Assembly: GCA_002372315.1 (NCBI GenBank)
Contig: DFFU01000003.1
Location: 36,913-100,912 of the forward strand
Direction of reading: 5' to 3'
DNA: 64,000 nt
Origin: Alphaproteobacteria bacterium UBA3768
GTDB taxonomy: Bacteria; Pseudomonadota; Alphaproteobacteria; CAAHEQ01; UBA3637
The notes beneath the pieces are model-generated. The model was not told the DNA's origin. It worked only from the letters and a program-made list of their open reading frames with translations, and ran no database searches. This document shows, piece by piece, positions 50,827 to 59,950 of this stretch. Each line of letters starts with the position of its first letter. Position 1 is the first letter of the stretch. Made by a program: the position numbers and the translations under genes.

Positions 50827-52083
50827 TTAGCCTTTCAAACGTGCACAGATATCCTCATATGACATCAGATTTTGAATAGGTCCCAATGCCGCCACTGTTG
50901 GTTTCTTTACAAACAATTGATGCGCATACTTCGCTAAATCGGATTTTTGAACTGCCATCACCGTTTTTAAGATCTCATCATCAGATACAACGTGTCCCAC
51001 ATTCAAAATTGAGCGCGCATTACGATCAGCATGAGAAGAAATATCCTCAGATTGCATCAATAAGCGTGCCTTAATTTGTGTTTTCGCACGATTAATTTCT
51101 TCATCCGTTAAAGTATCAGCCAATCGCACTATCTCATCACACATCACAGGCATTAAGTCTTTGACTTCTTTTTCACCTGTACCAGCATAAATATCAAACA
51201 TACCTGTATCGGAATCAAAATCTGTTGTAGCACGAACTGTGTAAACCAAACCACGTTTTTCACGAATCTCCTGGAATAAACGTGAAGTCATTCCTCCCCC
51301 CAAAATCATTGCCAACAACTTCGCTGTCCACCGATTGGGTGACGTATAACTTTCTGATTCAAAACCTAACCATAAATTGATTTGTTCATTTTTTTGATTC
51401 ACATAGGAAGCCCCCCCCGTATAGTGAGCAGGCTCACATTGTTCACCATGATGCGTATTGACATCTTTAAAAAGCGATTCGCACCGATCTACAAATTCAT
51501 CGTGTTGGACTGCACCAGAAGCACTGATAATCATTCGCTTTGACGTGTATTGACGATGCATGTATTCCAACATTTTTTCACTGGTCATTGTACGGATAAC
51601 CTCTGGATCTCCTCCAACATCACGTCCAAAAGGTTGATCTGCGTAGGCTGTCGCATCAAAATTTTGGGCCACCACATAATCGGGACGATCTTTATACATG
51701 CTCAGCTCTTGCAAAATCACACCCTTTTCTGTATCTAATTCTTTTGGATCCATAACAGAGTGTTGAACAATGTCCGAAATGATGTCCAAGCCTGTTGCCA
51801 TATTTTCTTTGAGCAAGTGAACATAGTAGCCTGTCATATCCTTACCCGTATAAGCATTGATATAACCACCAACATCTTCAATTTCTTGCATGATTTTAAG
51901 GGCAGAACGCGTTTTTGTTCCTTTAAATGCCATATGCTCCAAAAAATGGGAAATCCCATTTTCTGAACGTTCTTCATACCGTGAACCCACACCTACCCAT
52001 GTACCCAAGGCAACTGTTTGAGCACTATCAATCTTTTCCGTGACTATACGGATTCCATTTTTCAAAGTCGTAATTTTTATCAT
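50827..52083 (-). CDS. M16-family zinc peptidase (processing-peptidase-like)
   Basis: A 418-residue protein. The inverted zinc motif H-x2-E-H is in GISHFLEHMAFKGT (residue 48), with the distal Glu in DTEKGVILQELSMYKD. MIRSVRVATDFDSD-like and ARSI regions follow. It resembles the mitochondrial processing peptidase beta subunit and bacterial PqqL/YmxG homologues. The start is the ATG at 52083, overlapping the previous stop (ATGA). Confidence 0.93.
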   Translation of the reverse strand: MIKITTLKNGIRIVTEKIDSAQTVALGTWVGVGSRYEERSENGISHFLEHMAFKGTKTRSALKIMQEIEDVGGYINAYTGKDMTGYYVHLLKENMATGLDIISDIVQHSVMDPKELDTEKGVILQELSMYKDRPDYVVAQNFDATAYADQPFGRDVGGDPEVIRTMTSEKMLEYMHRQYTSKRMIISASGAVQHDEFVDRCESLFKDVNTHHGEQCEPAHYTGGASYVNQKNEQINLWLGFESESYTSPNRWTAKLLAMILGGGMTSRLFQEIREKRGLVYTVRATTDFDSDTGMFDIYAGTGEKEVKDLMPVMCDEIVRLADTLTDEEINRAKTQIKARLLMQSEDISSHADRNARSILNVGHVVSDDEILKTVMAVQKSDLAKYAHQLFVKKPTVAALGPIQNLMSYEDICARLKG

Positions 52084-53012
52084 TCTGGTTCCAAATAAAT
52101 TATGTTTAACAATTTGTCCCAATAATTGGACAATCTACCGCGCCATGTTGTATCAGGCGCTCCCATTGGCGTATAGGCACCTGTATTATCCAGGTACCAA
52201 CCACCCAAACCACTTTTCTTGGTAGTTGTTGGAGTAATTCCCCAATCTTTTTGATTTGAACGAATATCATAATTATTCATCATAATATTATTATCAACCA
52301 ACATATTAGGCATACCAGATTGTCCCGAATAGGTACGCATCATAGGTGTTTGTTGCGCAGCTTTCCATGGATTGATTGTGACTGGCCGTTCTTCAATAAT
52401 ACGACGCTCTGGTGTCAAGCGCAATAGAACATATCCCGATCCATTTCCAGTTGTTTCACCTTCCACATAAACGGTATAAAAAGCCCCTAAACGACGTGTT
52501 GCAAAATCAACATAATCCAATTGGAACTGAATCATGATGCGTGATGTACCAAAACGCGTCATTTGACAGGCAAAATAGGGTGAATTTATTTGCATAATAC
52601 CCTTGGAATATAAATCCAAAGAACCATCAGAAACCATACAAGCAGGATACATACCATTCGCCATTACTTGATAATCCAAAGTTAAACCATAGGAATCTTG
52701 ACGACGATCCACATGAATGATACGAGCAAAAGGAATATTAAATCGAACAGCTGTCGTAGCTGAATATCCAAAAAATTCCAAACCATCATGAATACAGGTA
52801 CGTGATGCAGGATCCGCTTCGCAAAATAAAATTTGCTGAATGCTTTTGGGAAACAGTGTTTCAATTTGATCCATCAACTGGGGGCGTGGTGAAAAACTAA
52901 TGGGCTGACATGCACCACCACGACATATTTGTGTGGGATAAGTGCGTGACAAGGCAACACTTGCTATTCCCAATACTATCAAAAAAACAAACAAAGTTTT
53001 TTTATAAAACAT
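52080..53012 (-). CDS. Exported protein of unknown function
   Basis: A 310-residue protein with a signal peptide (cleavage after LS, about residue 22). Six to seven Cys, beginning with QICRGGACQP and ILFCEADPASRTC, indicate periplasmic disulfides. The C-terminal 90 residues are Asn/Met-rich, low complexity. No family recognised. It sits between rsmE and the M16 peptidase and overlaps the latter by 4 bp, so it might be a partner or substrate of the peptidase (inference). Confidence 0.8.
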   Translation of the reverse strand: MFYKKTLFVFLIVLGIASVALSRTYPTQICRGGACQPISFSPRPQLMDQIETLFPKSIQQILFCEADPASRTCIHDGLEFFGYSATTAVRFNIPFARIIHVDRRQDSYGLTLDYQVMANGMYPACMVSDGSLDLYSKGIMQINSPYFACQMTRFGTSRIMIQFQLDYVDFATRRLGAFYTVYVEGETTGNGSGYVLLRLTPERRIIEERPVTINPWKAAQQTPMMRTYSGQSGMPNMLVDNNIMMNNYDIRSNQKDWGITPTTTKKSGLGGWYLDNTGAYTPMGAPDTTWRGRLSNYWDKLLNIIYLEPE

Positions 53013-53067
53013 AGGTCCCTCTTCTTTTCACTATACTAGCGGGAAAAAAAACAAAATGCAAGTACTT

Positions 53068-53751
53068 TTATTTCTTTTTTGCCTGATATACTGCCAAAGC
53101 CGATAAACAAGCTGTTTCAGCCCGCAAAATAGTTTGTCCCAAATGCCAAGCACTATCAGCCTTTTGGGCCAAAATTTTGTGTTCTTTCTCACTCCATCCA
53201 CCTTCGGGCCCCACAAAAAACGCGGGAACCTCGGAACAACTATAATCCGTATTTCCGCCACGTTCCGATAGCCAAATACATGTTTTATCTTTTAATTTTT
53301 CCAAAGTATTTGACAATGTATCTGGAGTATGAATTTGTGGAATATCCATGCGTTCACATTGTTCACAAGCCTCTTTAACCACCGATAAAACATGGGTTTG
53401 ATTAAAATTTTTAACCACACTTCGTTCAGCAATAATCGGGTATATTTGTGTTACCCCTAATTCGGTAGCTTTCTGCCAAATAAAATCCATCGCCTCTTTT
53501 TTGATTAAAGCTGGACACAAAATACATTCGGGTAAATTTTTTTGTTTTTGAATTTGTTTTTGAACCTTTAAAACAACTTTTTTTTTGCGATAGGTAATAC
53601 TTCCCATCCATTCACCATCATCCCCATTAAAACACGAAATTTCATCACCTTCCTTAAGGCGCATCACATGACGCAAATAGTGTGCCTGAAACACAGATAA
53701 TTCAATTTCTTTTTTCTCGCTTAAACTACCTTCAACAAATAATCGTATCAT
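53068..53751 (-). CDS. rsmE: 16S rRNA m3U1498 methyltransferase
   Basis: A 227-residue RsmE of the SPOUT fold. AHYLRHVMRLKEGDEISCFNGDDGEW at the N-terminus, WQKATELGVTQIYPIIAERSV, and the knot FFVGPEGGWSEKEHKIL and LGQTILRAETACLSAL. It overlaps the upstream phosphatase gene by ATGA. Confidence 0.95.
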   Translation of the reverse strand: MIRLFVEGSLSEKKEIELSVFQAHYLRHVMRLKEGDEISCFNGDDGEWMGSITYRKKKVVLKVQKQIQKQKNLPECILCPALIKKEAMDFIWQKATELGVTQIYPIIAERSVVKNFNQTHVLSVVKEACEQCERMDIPQIHTPDTLSNTLEKLKDKTCIWLSERGGNTDYSCSEVPAFFVGPEGGWSEKEHKILAQKADSAWHLGQTILRAETACLSALAVYQAKKK

Positions 53752-55733
53752 ATGTCCCTCACACGAAATAAAACAGAGGTTATATCATCCACAGGTGGTG
53801 GAGGTGCAAATTCAAAAAAGGCATGCATAATTTCCTTTAATGCACCATCAATATCTTCTTTTTCCATAAGTGGATAAGCTATTTTTTGTAAGCCTTTATA
53901 ACCTAAACGATTTCCTTTATCGTTTGGACTTTCGATAATTGCATCACTATATAAAAACATAACATCACCCGCGTGCATTTTGATATGATAATTTTTATAT
54001 TTTGGATTGGCCATAATCCCCAAAGGCATACCTTCTGTATGAAGCAACATTTTGCGCCCACGAGTTATTACAAGTGGTTTAGGAGCATTAGCCCCGGTAT
54101 ACACGAAGTCCTTTGTTTTTAAATCCACAATTCCCAAGAACAGCGTTGCAAACTGTCCTCGTGGTAATAAGGCATAAAGTTGAGCATTCAATTTTTTCAA
54201 AAAGTCCGCTGGATTGGCTGATTTTTTATCCAATTGAGAAAAAAGTGCATGCAAGCGAAAAGTGTTTAAGGCTGCTGCAACGCCATGACCTGAAAAATCA
54301 CACAAGTAAATACAAAGTTTTGTTTTAGAAATTGGAAATATTTGCCAATAATCTCCACCCAAAACAGATGAAGGCGAAAAATATTGAGCCACATCTAAAT
54401 GATATTTTTGTTTTAAGTGTTCTAAATCTTGACGTGATGGTAAAATACCCACCTGCATACGCTGCGCTGACAACAGCTCTGATTCAATTTGGGTCAGCTG
54501 TTTTTCCAAATTTTGAACCAACAAACGATTTTCCAAATGCACCCGTACACGAGCAAAGAATTCCAACGGATTCACAGGTTTTGTAATAAAATCTGTCGCC
54601 CCTGAGCTGAAAGTTTTTTCACGTGTTTCACGATTATCTGCAGCTGTTTGAATTAAAACAGGTATACTGGCAGTTTCTCGTTCTTTTTTCAATTCATGCA
54701 AGACCTCATACCCATTCATACGTGGCATTGTAATATCCAAAATAATCAAATCAGGTTTAAAGTCCATCACTTTCTGTAAACCATCCACCCCATCAGATGC
54801 CATTTCCACTTGAGTTATTCCCATAATGCTTAAGAGTCGTCCCAAGACAGCCTGATTAGACGGATTATCCTCAATGACCAAAACCTTGCATGAGGACAAT
54901 TCTGAGCCCAAAATATTTTTGGTAGAATTTGTTTTGGCATTTTCAGATGAATAGCTTTCTAACCATCGTGCAACTGGTGTGTCTTCCAACAAAAATGATA
55001 AAGTCACTTCACGCCCAAAATCATCAATTGTACATGAATCCGCAGTTCCTGCAATAATTCTGAGCCCCCGCCCCGATTTTGCAAAAACAGAAGTGGATGT
55101 ATTCACACGCCCCACTGGTGCATAACCCGCCCCTTCATCACGAATTTTAATTTCTAACTTCTGATTATCCCAACTGGCAATGATGCTGACAGACTTTTGG
55201 GCATAGGCAGGATCGTTTAACCTGTCATGTAATAAACGGGCATACTCCACAAAATCACGGGCCGATTGGCGCATAGAACTGTTAACACGCAAATTCCCAT
55301 GGATTAAACCATTGACGATAGATTCATGCAATGCAAAATGCACGCTTTCAAATTGAGAACGGGAAAAATGCAAATGACGATTCAACGCTTTTGTAAAAAT
55401 TTGAGCAATATTTGTGGAATAAATCACAGGACAAGTAAGTAAAAAACTCAAAGAATTTGGTAATGCAACTTCTGACATTTTTTGGTAAAATGATTCCACT
55501 GAATCACTTAAAGAAGATGAATCAATCACGGAGGAAACAGGTAAGAAAAAAAGTTCGGAAAGTTTATCTTCATCCAAATCTTTGGCCAGAACTGCCAATT
55601 GTTTGGGAAAACGTTGTTCTAACCCATTTTTAATCAAAGGCTTATCATCAGATGGCCACAAAGGAGCTTTTAACTTTTTGGCCATTTGACGAATCGTTTT
55701 AATCGGTAAATGGTCGCCAGTTAAATAAATCAT
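53748..55733 (-). CDS. Anti-sigma-kinase/REC/PP2C fusion regulator
   Basis: A 661-residue fusion. Residues about 105-255 are an RsbW-like HATPase (VHFALHESIVNGLIHGN N-box; IRDEGAGYAP and KSGRGLRII G-boxes). Residues about 283-400 are a response-regulator receiver domain (VLVIEDNPSNQ, phosphoacceptor D in DLIILDITMPRMNGYE, TKP). Residues about 430-660 are a SpoIIE/RsbU-type PP2C phosphatase (VGILPSRQ, LGGDYWQIF, LCDFSGHGVAAALN). It likely links a phosphorelay to an anti-sigma partner switch. It is placed between kdsB and rsmE. Confidence 0.9.
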   Translation of the reverse strand: MIYLTGDHLPIKTIRQMAKKLKAPLWPSDDKPLIKNGLEQRFPKQLAVLAKDLDEDKLSELFFLPVSSVIDSSSLSDSVESFYQKMSEVALPNSLSFLLTCPVIYSTNIAQIFTKALNRHLHFSRSQFESVHFALHESIVNGLIHGNLRVNSSMRQSARDFVEYARLLHDRLNDPAYAQKSVSIIASWDNQKLEIKIRDEGAGYAPVGRVNTSTSVFAKSGRGLRIIAGTADSCTIDDFGREVTLSFLLEDTPVARWLESYSSENAKTNSTKNILGSELSSCKVLVIEDNPSNQAVLGRLLSIMGITQVEMASDGVDGLQKVMDFKPDLIILDITMPRMNGYEVLHELKKERETASIPVLIQTAADNRETREKTFSSGATDFITKPVNPLEFFARVRVHLENRLLVQNLEKQLTQIESELLSAQRMQVGILPSRQDLEHLKQKYHLDVAQYFSPSSVLGGDYWQIFPISKTKLCIYLCDFSGHGVAAALNTFRLHALFSQLDKKSANPADFLKKLNAQLYALLPRGQFATLFLGIVDLKTKDFVYTGANAPKPLVITRGRKMLLHTEGMPLGIMANPKYKNYHIKMHAGDVMFLYSDAIIESPNDKGNRLGYKGLQKIAYPLMEKEDIDGALKEIMHAFFEFAPPPPVDDITSVLFRVRDI

Positions 55734-55751
55734 TTGTCCCCCTATCTTTAT

Positions 55752-56522
55752 TTAAAACATAAACTTTTGTGCTTCGGCCAGCTCTTCGGGTGTGTTGATA
55801 TCGGCTGGAGCTCCTTCAATCAATTTCACCGATGGCACGATCAAAGCATAAATTTTCATCCCGTTTTCCAAAGCTCTGAGCTGTTCCAACTTTTCTGTTT
55901 TTTCCAGAACACCTTCTGATGCCGCCACAAAGGCCTTTAACGCCTTTAAACGATAAACATAAATACCAATATGCCAATAGGCCGAAATACATGCATTGGC
56001 TTCACGATTAAAGGGTATCGGGGAACGTGAAAAATAAAGGGCACGCCCGTAATCTTCACCATCTTTAAGTCCCATTGCAATTTTGACCATTGCAGGATTT
56101 TGAATATCTTTCGGATCAAGCATTTTTTTACCAACGGTCATCCAATCAGCACCCGTTTTATCCAACAACTCCACCAATCGCAAATTAAGCGCAGGATTAA
56201 CATTGATACCATCACCTTGAAAATTGACGACCACATCATAACGTGTTTCATCAGGATCAATTTGTTTCATCGCAGCCACAATACGATCGGTTCCTGAAGG
56301 TAGATTAGCATCTGTTAAAACAGCTTGAGCCCCAAAAGAATGGGCCAAATCCACAATTTCTTGATCCCCTGCTGCGATATAGATATCCTCTTTTGGGTGC
56401 ACTTTTAAGGCATGTTCATATACGTGCTGTAACAGAGGCTTACCATTGATAAGTGCTAAAGGCTTATTGGGTAACCGAGATGATTTTAACCTTGTTGGTA
56501 TCAGAACTGCAACTTTGCGCAT
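55752..56522 (-). CDS. kdsB: CMP-KDO synthetase
   Basis: A 256-residue KdsB. LIPTRLKSSRLPNKPLALINGKPLLQHVY at the N-terminus, GTDRI, NFQGDG and HIGIYVYR. It activates KDO for LPS inner core synthesis, so the organism makes LPS. AAAGGAAA precedes the start. It lies 11 bp downstream of pyrD. Confidence 0.96.
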   Translation of the reverse strand: MRKVAVLIPTRLKSSRLPNKPLALINGKPLLQHVYEHALKVHPKEDIYIAAGDQEIVDLAHSFGAQAVLTDANLPSGTDRIVAAMKQIDPDETRYDVVVNFQGDGINVNPALNLRLVELLDKTGADWMTVGKKMLDPKDIQNPAMVKIAMGLKDGEDYGRALYFSRSPIPFNREANACISAYWHIGIYVYRLKALKAFVAASEGVLEKTEKLEQLRALENGMKIYALIVPSVKLIEGAPADINTPEELAEAQKFMF

Positions 56523-56533
56523 TGTCTTTTCCT

Positions 56534-57736
56534 TTATATATTTTGATTCGGAAGTGAATTATTAATTGGTTGACCTTGACTTGGAACAGATCCTGAATAA
56601 TTCTGCGGATCTTTTTTTACGTCTATACCAACTGCTTTTGCTATTGATGGATATCCTTTTTCTGTCAATATCTTAATCAGTCCTTTATGTAAGGCAAAAA
56701 CAACCTCAGGTCCTGCGTAAGTTAAAGATGCCGTATCCAACTGAATCAATGACGCACCCGCCGTAATCATACGAAAGGCATCCTCTGGTGTTAAGATACT
56801 GCCATATGCCACTATGGGTAATTGCCCATTAGACTGTTGATATACCTGACGTATCAAAGTAATGACACGTTCTTGTATCGGTTGCCCAAACATCATTCCA
56901 TTTTGGTAATCACGCAAGGCGGATTCGGGCAGTAAATTGGCGTTCTTATCCGCAGATAAGGGACCACCAATAATAACACCATCCGCACCCCCATCTATCA
57001 AATTATGAACCACTAAGGGAACTTCCTGTAAAGTAATATCCAATGGAATCTTAACCAAAACAGGAGGAGTTTGAATCGGTGCAGAAATACGAACAGCCTC
57101 TTTTACAGCTTTTAAAATCGGAACAATGCTTGCCGAATCCACAATCATCATTGCCAATTCAGAATTGGGATGAGAGAGATTGAGTGTCAAGAAATCGCAG
57201 TAAGGTGATAATTTTTGGGTCATCAATACAAATTCTTCTTGATAGGTAAAGTGGCGACCTTGCTTAATATTTTGCTCTTCTGAATCCGATGGAATTGCAA
57301 TATCTACACCAATATAATGGGGTAAATAACGTCTTTTTACAAACCATGGTAAAATGGTTGCAATTCCAGGATTACGATATCCCCGACACTGGGTAACCAC
57401 CGCCTTTTCTTTTTTTAAGTAAAGGGTCTTTTTATCTGGCATTTCTTTTTCTAATGTATAAGGACCAAATTCACCAAATGAGTACCCCATTGAAATTAAA
57501 GCATCCAAAACATTGCCACGTTTATCTACACCTTCCCCAACACCTATGGGGGATTGGAATGTATGCCCCCACACATCAACAGAAAGCATTGCATTATGGG
57601 CTGGTTGACGTGGAAATGCTCCATCACGCAATCCCCAATACATCAATTTATGCGACCAGTGTGGATTAATCAATTGAACAAACCACCAAAAAATGCGAAA
57701 TAAGATATTCCCGACACTTGATTGTTCCTTAGCCAT
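56534..57736 (-). CDS. pyrD: Dihydroorotate dehydrogenase, class 2-like (diverged)
   Basis: A 400-residue protein with an N-terminal membrane-associating helix (NILFRIFWWFVQLINP) as in quinone-linked DHODH. FMN-barrel motifs: PIGVGEGVDKRG, NLSHPNSE at the catalytic-Ser position, VLVKIPLDIT, DGVIIGGPLSA, VAYGSILTPEDAFRMITAGASLIQLDTA. It departs from typical PyrD (fuller N-S/C-S-P-N-T loop absent), and the Pro/Gln/Asn-rich C-terminus is extra. Its start overlaps the metG 3' end by 8 bp. Confidence 0.82.
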   Translation of the reverse strand: MAKEQSSVGNILFRIFWWFVQLINPHWSHKLMYWGLRDGAFPRQPAHNAMLSVDVWGHTFQSPIGVGEGVDKRGNVLDALISMGYSFGEFGPYTLEKEMPDKKTLYLKKEKAVVTQCRGYRNPGIATILPWFVKRRYLPHYIGVDIAIPSDSEEQNIKQGRHFTYQEEFVLMTQKLSPYCDFLTLNLSHPNSELAMMIVDSASIVPILKAVKEAVRISAPIQTPPVLVKIPLDITLQEVPLVVHNLIDGGADGVIIGGPLSADKNANLLPESALRDYQNGMMFGQPIQERVITLIRQVYQQSNGQLPIVAYGSILTPEDAFRMITAGASLIQLDTASLTYAGPEVVFALHKGLIKILTEKGYPSIAKAVGIDVKKDPQNYSGSVPSQGQPINNSLPNQNI

Positions 57737-59429
57737 TTTTAACCTCCCCATATTTAATTTGCAATTCTGTTTTACGTTCGGGCAAAATCTTTTGGAACAA
57801 AAGCCCTGGCGCTGTAAATTCTTGTCCTGCCGATAAAGTATTTAACAATTTTTCCGCAGAATCTGTTGGCCAATGTGCCGCCGTATCTTTTCCAAAAATG
57901 GACAACATTTCGGCCGATTTCGTTGGCATTATCGGAGCAGATAGATGCCCAAATAATTGAATCATATTCAAAGCTGTTGCCAAAATCGTTCCCGCACGCA
58001 CCTTATCTTCTTTGACCACTTTCCAAGGCTCACATTTGGCAATATAGTTGTTACCACTGACCCAAATTTCACGCAAATCAGCCAAGGATTTACGAAATTC
58101 TATGGCTTCCATATGCTCTGTGTATTGCTTAATTAAGCGATCTAATTCGGCATAGAGTTCTTTTTCATTTTCGGTAATTTCGCCCATCGGAGGAACAACA
58201 TTGCCAAAATCTTTTGTGGTCATTTTTACCACACGATTGATAAAGTTGCCCAACACATCATTTAAATCTTTATTCACAGTGGCCGCAAAGCTTTCAAATG
58301 AAAAAATAGAATCATCTGATTCAGGAGAGTTCGCAGGAATCCAATAACGCCAATAATCCGCAGGGAATTCTTCCAGCGCATCGTCCAAGAAAACGCCACG
58401 ATGTTCTGATTTGGAAATCTTACCACCTGCAAAATTCAGCCAACTGGTTGCCTTCAAGAACGACACTTGAGTCCAAGGTTCCTTTGAACCAAATAACATT
58501 CCGGGAAAAATAATAGAATGGAACGGAATATTATCCTTACCAATAAATTCGGTGTGCCAGACATTTTCAGGGTTTAACCACCAATCTTCCCAATGGCGAT
58601 TTTGGGGATCCTTATCGGCCCATTCCTTTGTAATTCCAATATAACCAATTGGCGCATCAAACCAGCAATAAAATACTTTATCTTCATATCCTTGTTTGGG
58701 GACAGGAAAACCGTTTTTGATATCGCGCGTAATACCACGGGGTTGCAATCCTTCCTTTAACCATTTCTTGGCTGTTGTATAGGCAATATCCGACCAAATA
58801 CCTTTTTTGCTTTCCACCCACATTTCTATTTGATTTTGCATTTTTTCCAAATCAATGAATAAATTTTGAGTTTCTTTAAAAGTAATATTGTGGCTGCCAG
58901 AAATCGTACTATATGGATTTTTAAGTTCTTCTGGCTCTAACAATTTAGTACAATTTTCGCATTGATCCCCTCGGGCTTTTTCATAACCACAATAAGGACA
59001 GGTTCCACCCACCTGACTATCCGCCAAAAATTGATTATCATCCACACAAAAAGGTCGTTTTGTTGTTTTTGATGAAATGTAGCCATTTTTATCCAAACCT
59101 TCAAAAATACGGTAAGTCATTTCTTTATTCTGTTCGGAATCGGTATTACCATAAGCATCAAAGGACAAATTAAAACCTTCATAAATTTTTGTATGTAAAT
59201 CATGATATTTTTTGATATACTCTTTATAGGTTATTCCTTCTTCTGCAGCAGCAACTTCCATCTTTGTCCCATGTACATCGGTGCCACCCACAAATAAAAC
59301 ATCTTCACCTTTTGCCCGTAAAAAGCGTGCATAAATATCCGCATTCAACATCGCCCCTGCCAAATGTCCGATGTGAGGGGATCCGTTAATGTAAGTCAAT
59401 GCACTGGTAATCAAATATTTTTTGGACAT
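57729..59429 (-). CDS. metG: Methionyl-tRNA synthetase
   Basis: A 566-residue class I synthetase. The HIGH motif is in PHIGHLAGAML; the zinc knuckle is C-P-Y-C ... C-E-N-C near residues 145-165; the second signature is GGKISKSEHRG (KISKS instead of KMSKS). No C-terminal tRNA-binding (Arc1p-like) domain. The ATG behind AAAGGAG is chosen. It leads the minus-strand run metG-pyrD-kdsB and on to rnhB. Confidence 0.95.
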   Translation of the reverse strand: MSKKYLITSALTYINGSPHIGHLAGAMLNADIYARFLRAKGEDVLFVGGTDVHGTKMEVAAAEEGITYKEYIKKYHDLHTKIYEGFNLSFDAYGNTDSEQNKEMTYRIFEGLDKNGYISSKTTKRPFCVDDNQFLADSQVGGTCPYCGYEKARGDQCENCTKLLEPEELKNPYSTISGSHNITFKETQNLFIDLEKMQNQIEMWVESKKGIWSDIAYTTAKKWLKEGLQPRGITRDIKNGFPVPKQGYEDKVFYCWFDAPIGYIGITKEWADKDPQNRHWEDWWLNPENVWHTEFIGKDNIPFHSIIFPGMLFGSKEPWTQVSFLKATSWLNFAGGKISKSEHRGVFLDDALEEFPADYWRYWIPANSPESDDSIFSFESFAATVNKDLNDVLGNFINRVVKMTTKDFGNVVPPMGEITENEKELYAELDRLIKQYTEHMEAIEFRKSLADLREIWVSGNNYIAKCEPWKVVKEDKVRAGTILATALNMIQLFGHLSAPIMPTKSAEMLSIFGKDTAAHWPTDSAEKLLNTLSAGQEFTAPGLLFQKILPERKTELQIKYGEVKNG

Positions 59430-59449
59430 AGAAACTCCTTTTTTCATAT

Positions 59450-59478
59450 ATTGTATAAAAATCTGAAACAAAGTGCAA
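59450..59478 (-). promoter_or_regulatory. metG promoter
   Basis: On the minus strand TTGCAC (59473-59478), 17 nt, TACAAT (59450-59455). Confidence 0.7.
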
Positions 59479-59499
59479 GCGTGTTTTTTATAAAAAGTC

Positions 59500-59528
59500 T
59501 TGATTTTTGATAAAAAAATGTGTATACT
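59500..59528 (+). promoter_or_regulatory. rpoZ promoter
   Basis: TTGATT (59500-59505), 17 nt, TATACT (59523-59528); divergent from the metG promoter. Confidence 0.75.
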
Positions 59529-59560
59529 ACTGACATATAACTTTTTTGAAAGGATAATCT

Positions 59561-59929
59561 ATGGCTCGCGTTACTGTTGAAGAATGTATCAATAAGGTGC
59601 CCAATCGTTTTGATTTAGTGCTGTTGGCCGCTGGTCGCACAAAATCTTTGGAAGCAGGTGCTCCATCGGCTTTGGATCGTGAAGATGATAAAGATACCGT
59701 TTTATCATTACGTGAAATTGAATCAGGAACTGTGGATACCAACCAATTACGTGAATCTGTGATATCTAATATGCAACGTTATGCATCCAATGTGCAAGAT
59801 GCCATTGAAGCCCAAGATTTGAAGGAAGTAGAAGCCGAAATTGCCGGTGAATCACCGATGTATGCTGATACCGAATTTGTGGAATCTGATGCTTTCCAAG
59901 TGGTAGGAGATCACGAAGTAGAGGGCTAG
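59561..59929 (+). CDS. rpoZ: RNA polymerase omega subunit
   Basis: A 122-residue omega: MARVTVEECINKVPNRFDLVLLAAGRTK, with an acidic C-terminal extension typical of alphaproteobacteria. It aids RNA polymerase assembly and ppGpp response. GAAAGGA precedes the start. It lies 21 bp upstream of the RSH gene, a widespread pairing. Confidence 0.96.
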   Translation: MARVTVEECINKVPNRFDLVLLAAGRTKSLEAGAPSALDREDDKDTVLSLREIESGTVDTNQLRESVISNMQRYASNVQDAIEAQDLKEVEAEIAGESPMYADTEFVESDAFQVVGDHEVEG

Positions 59930-59950
59930 TTCTGATCCAAGGGGGGATGG

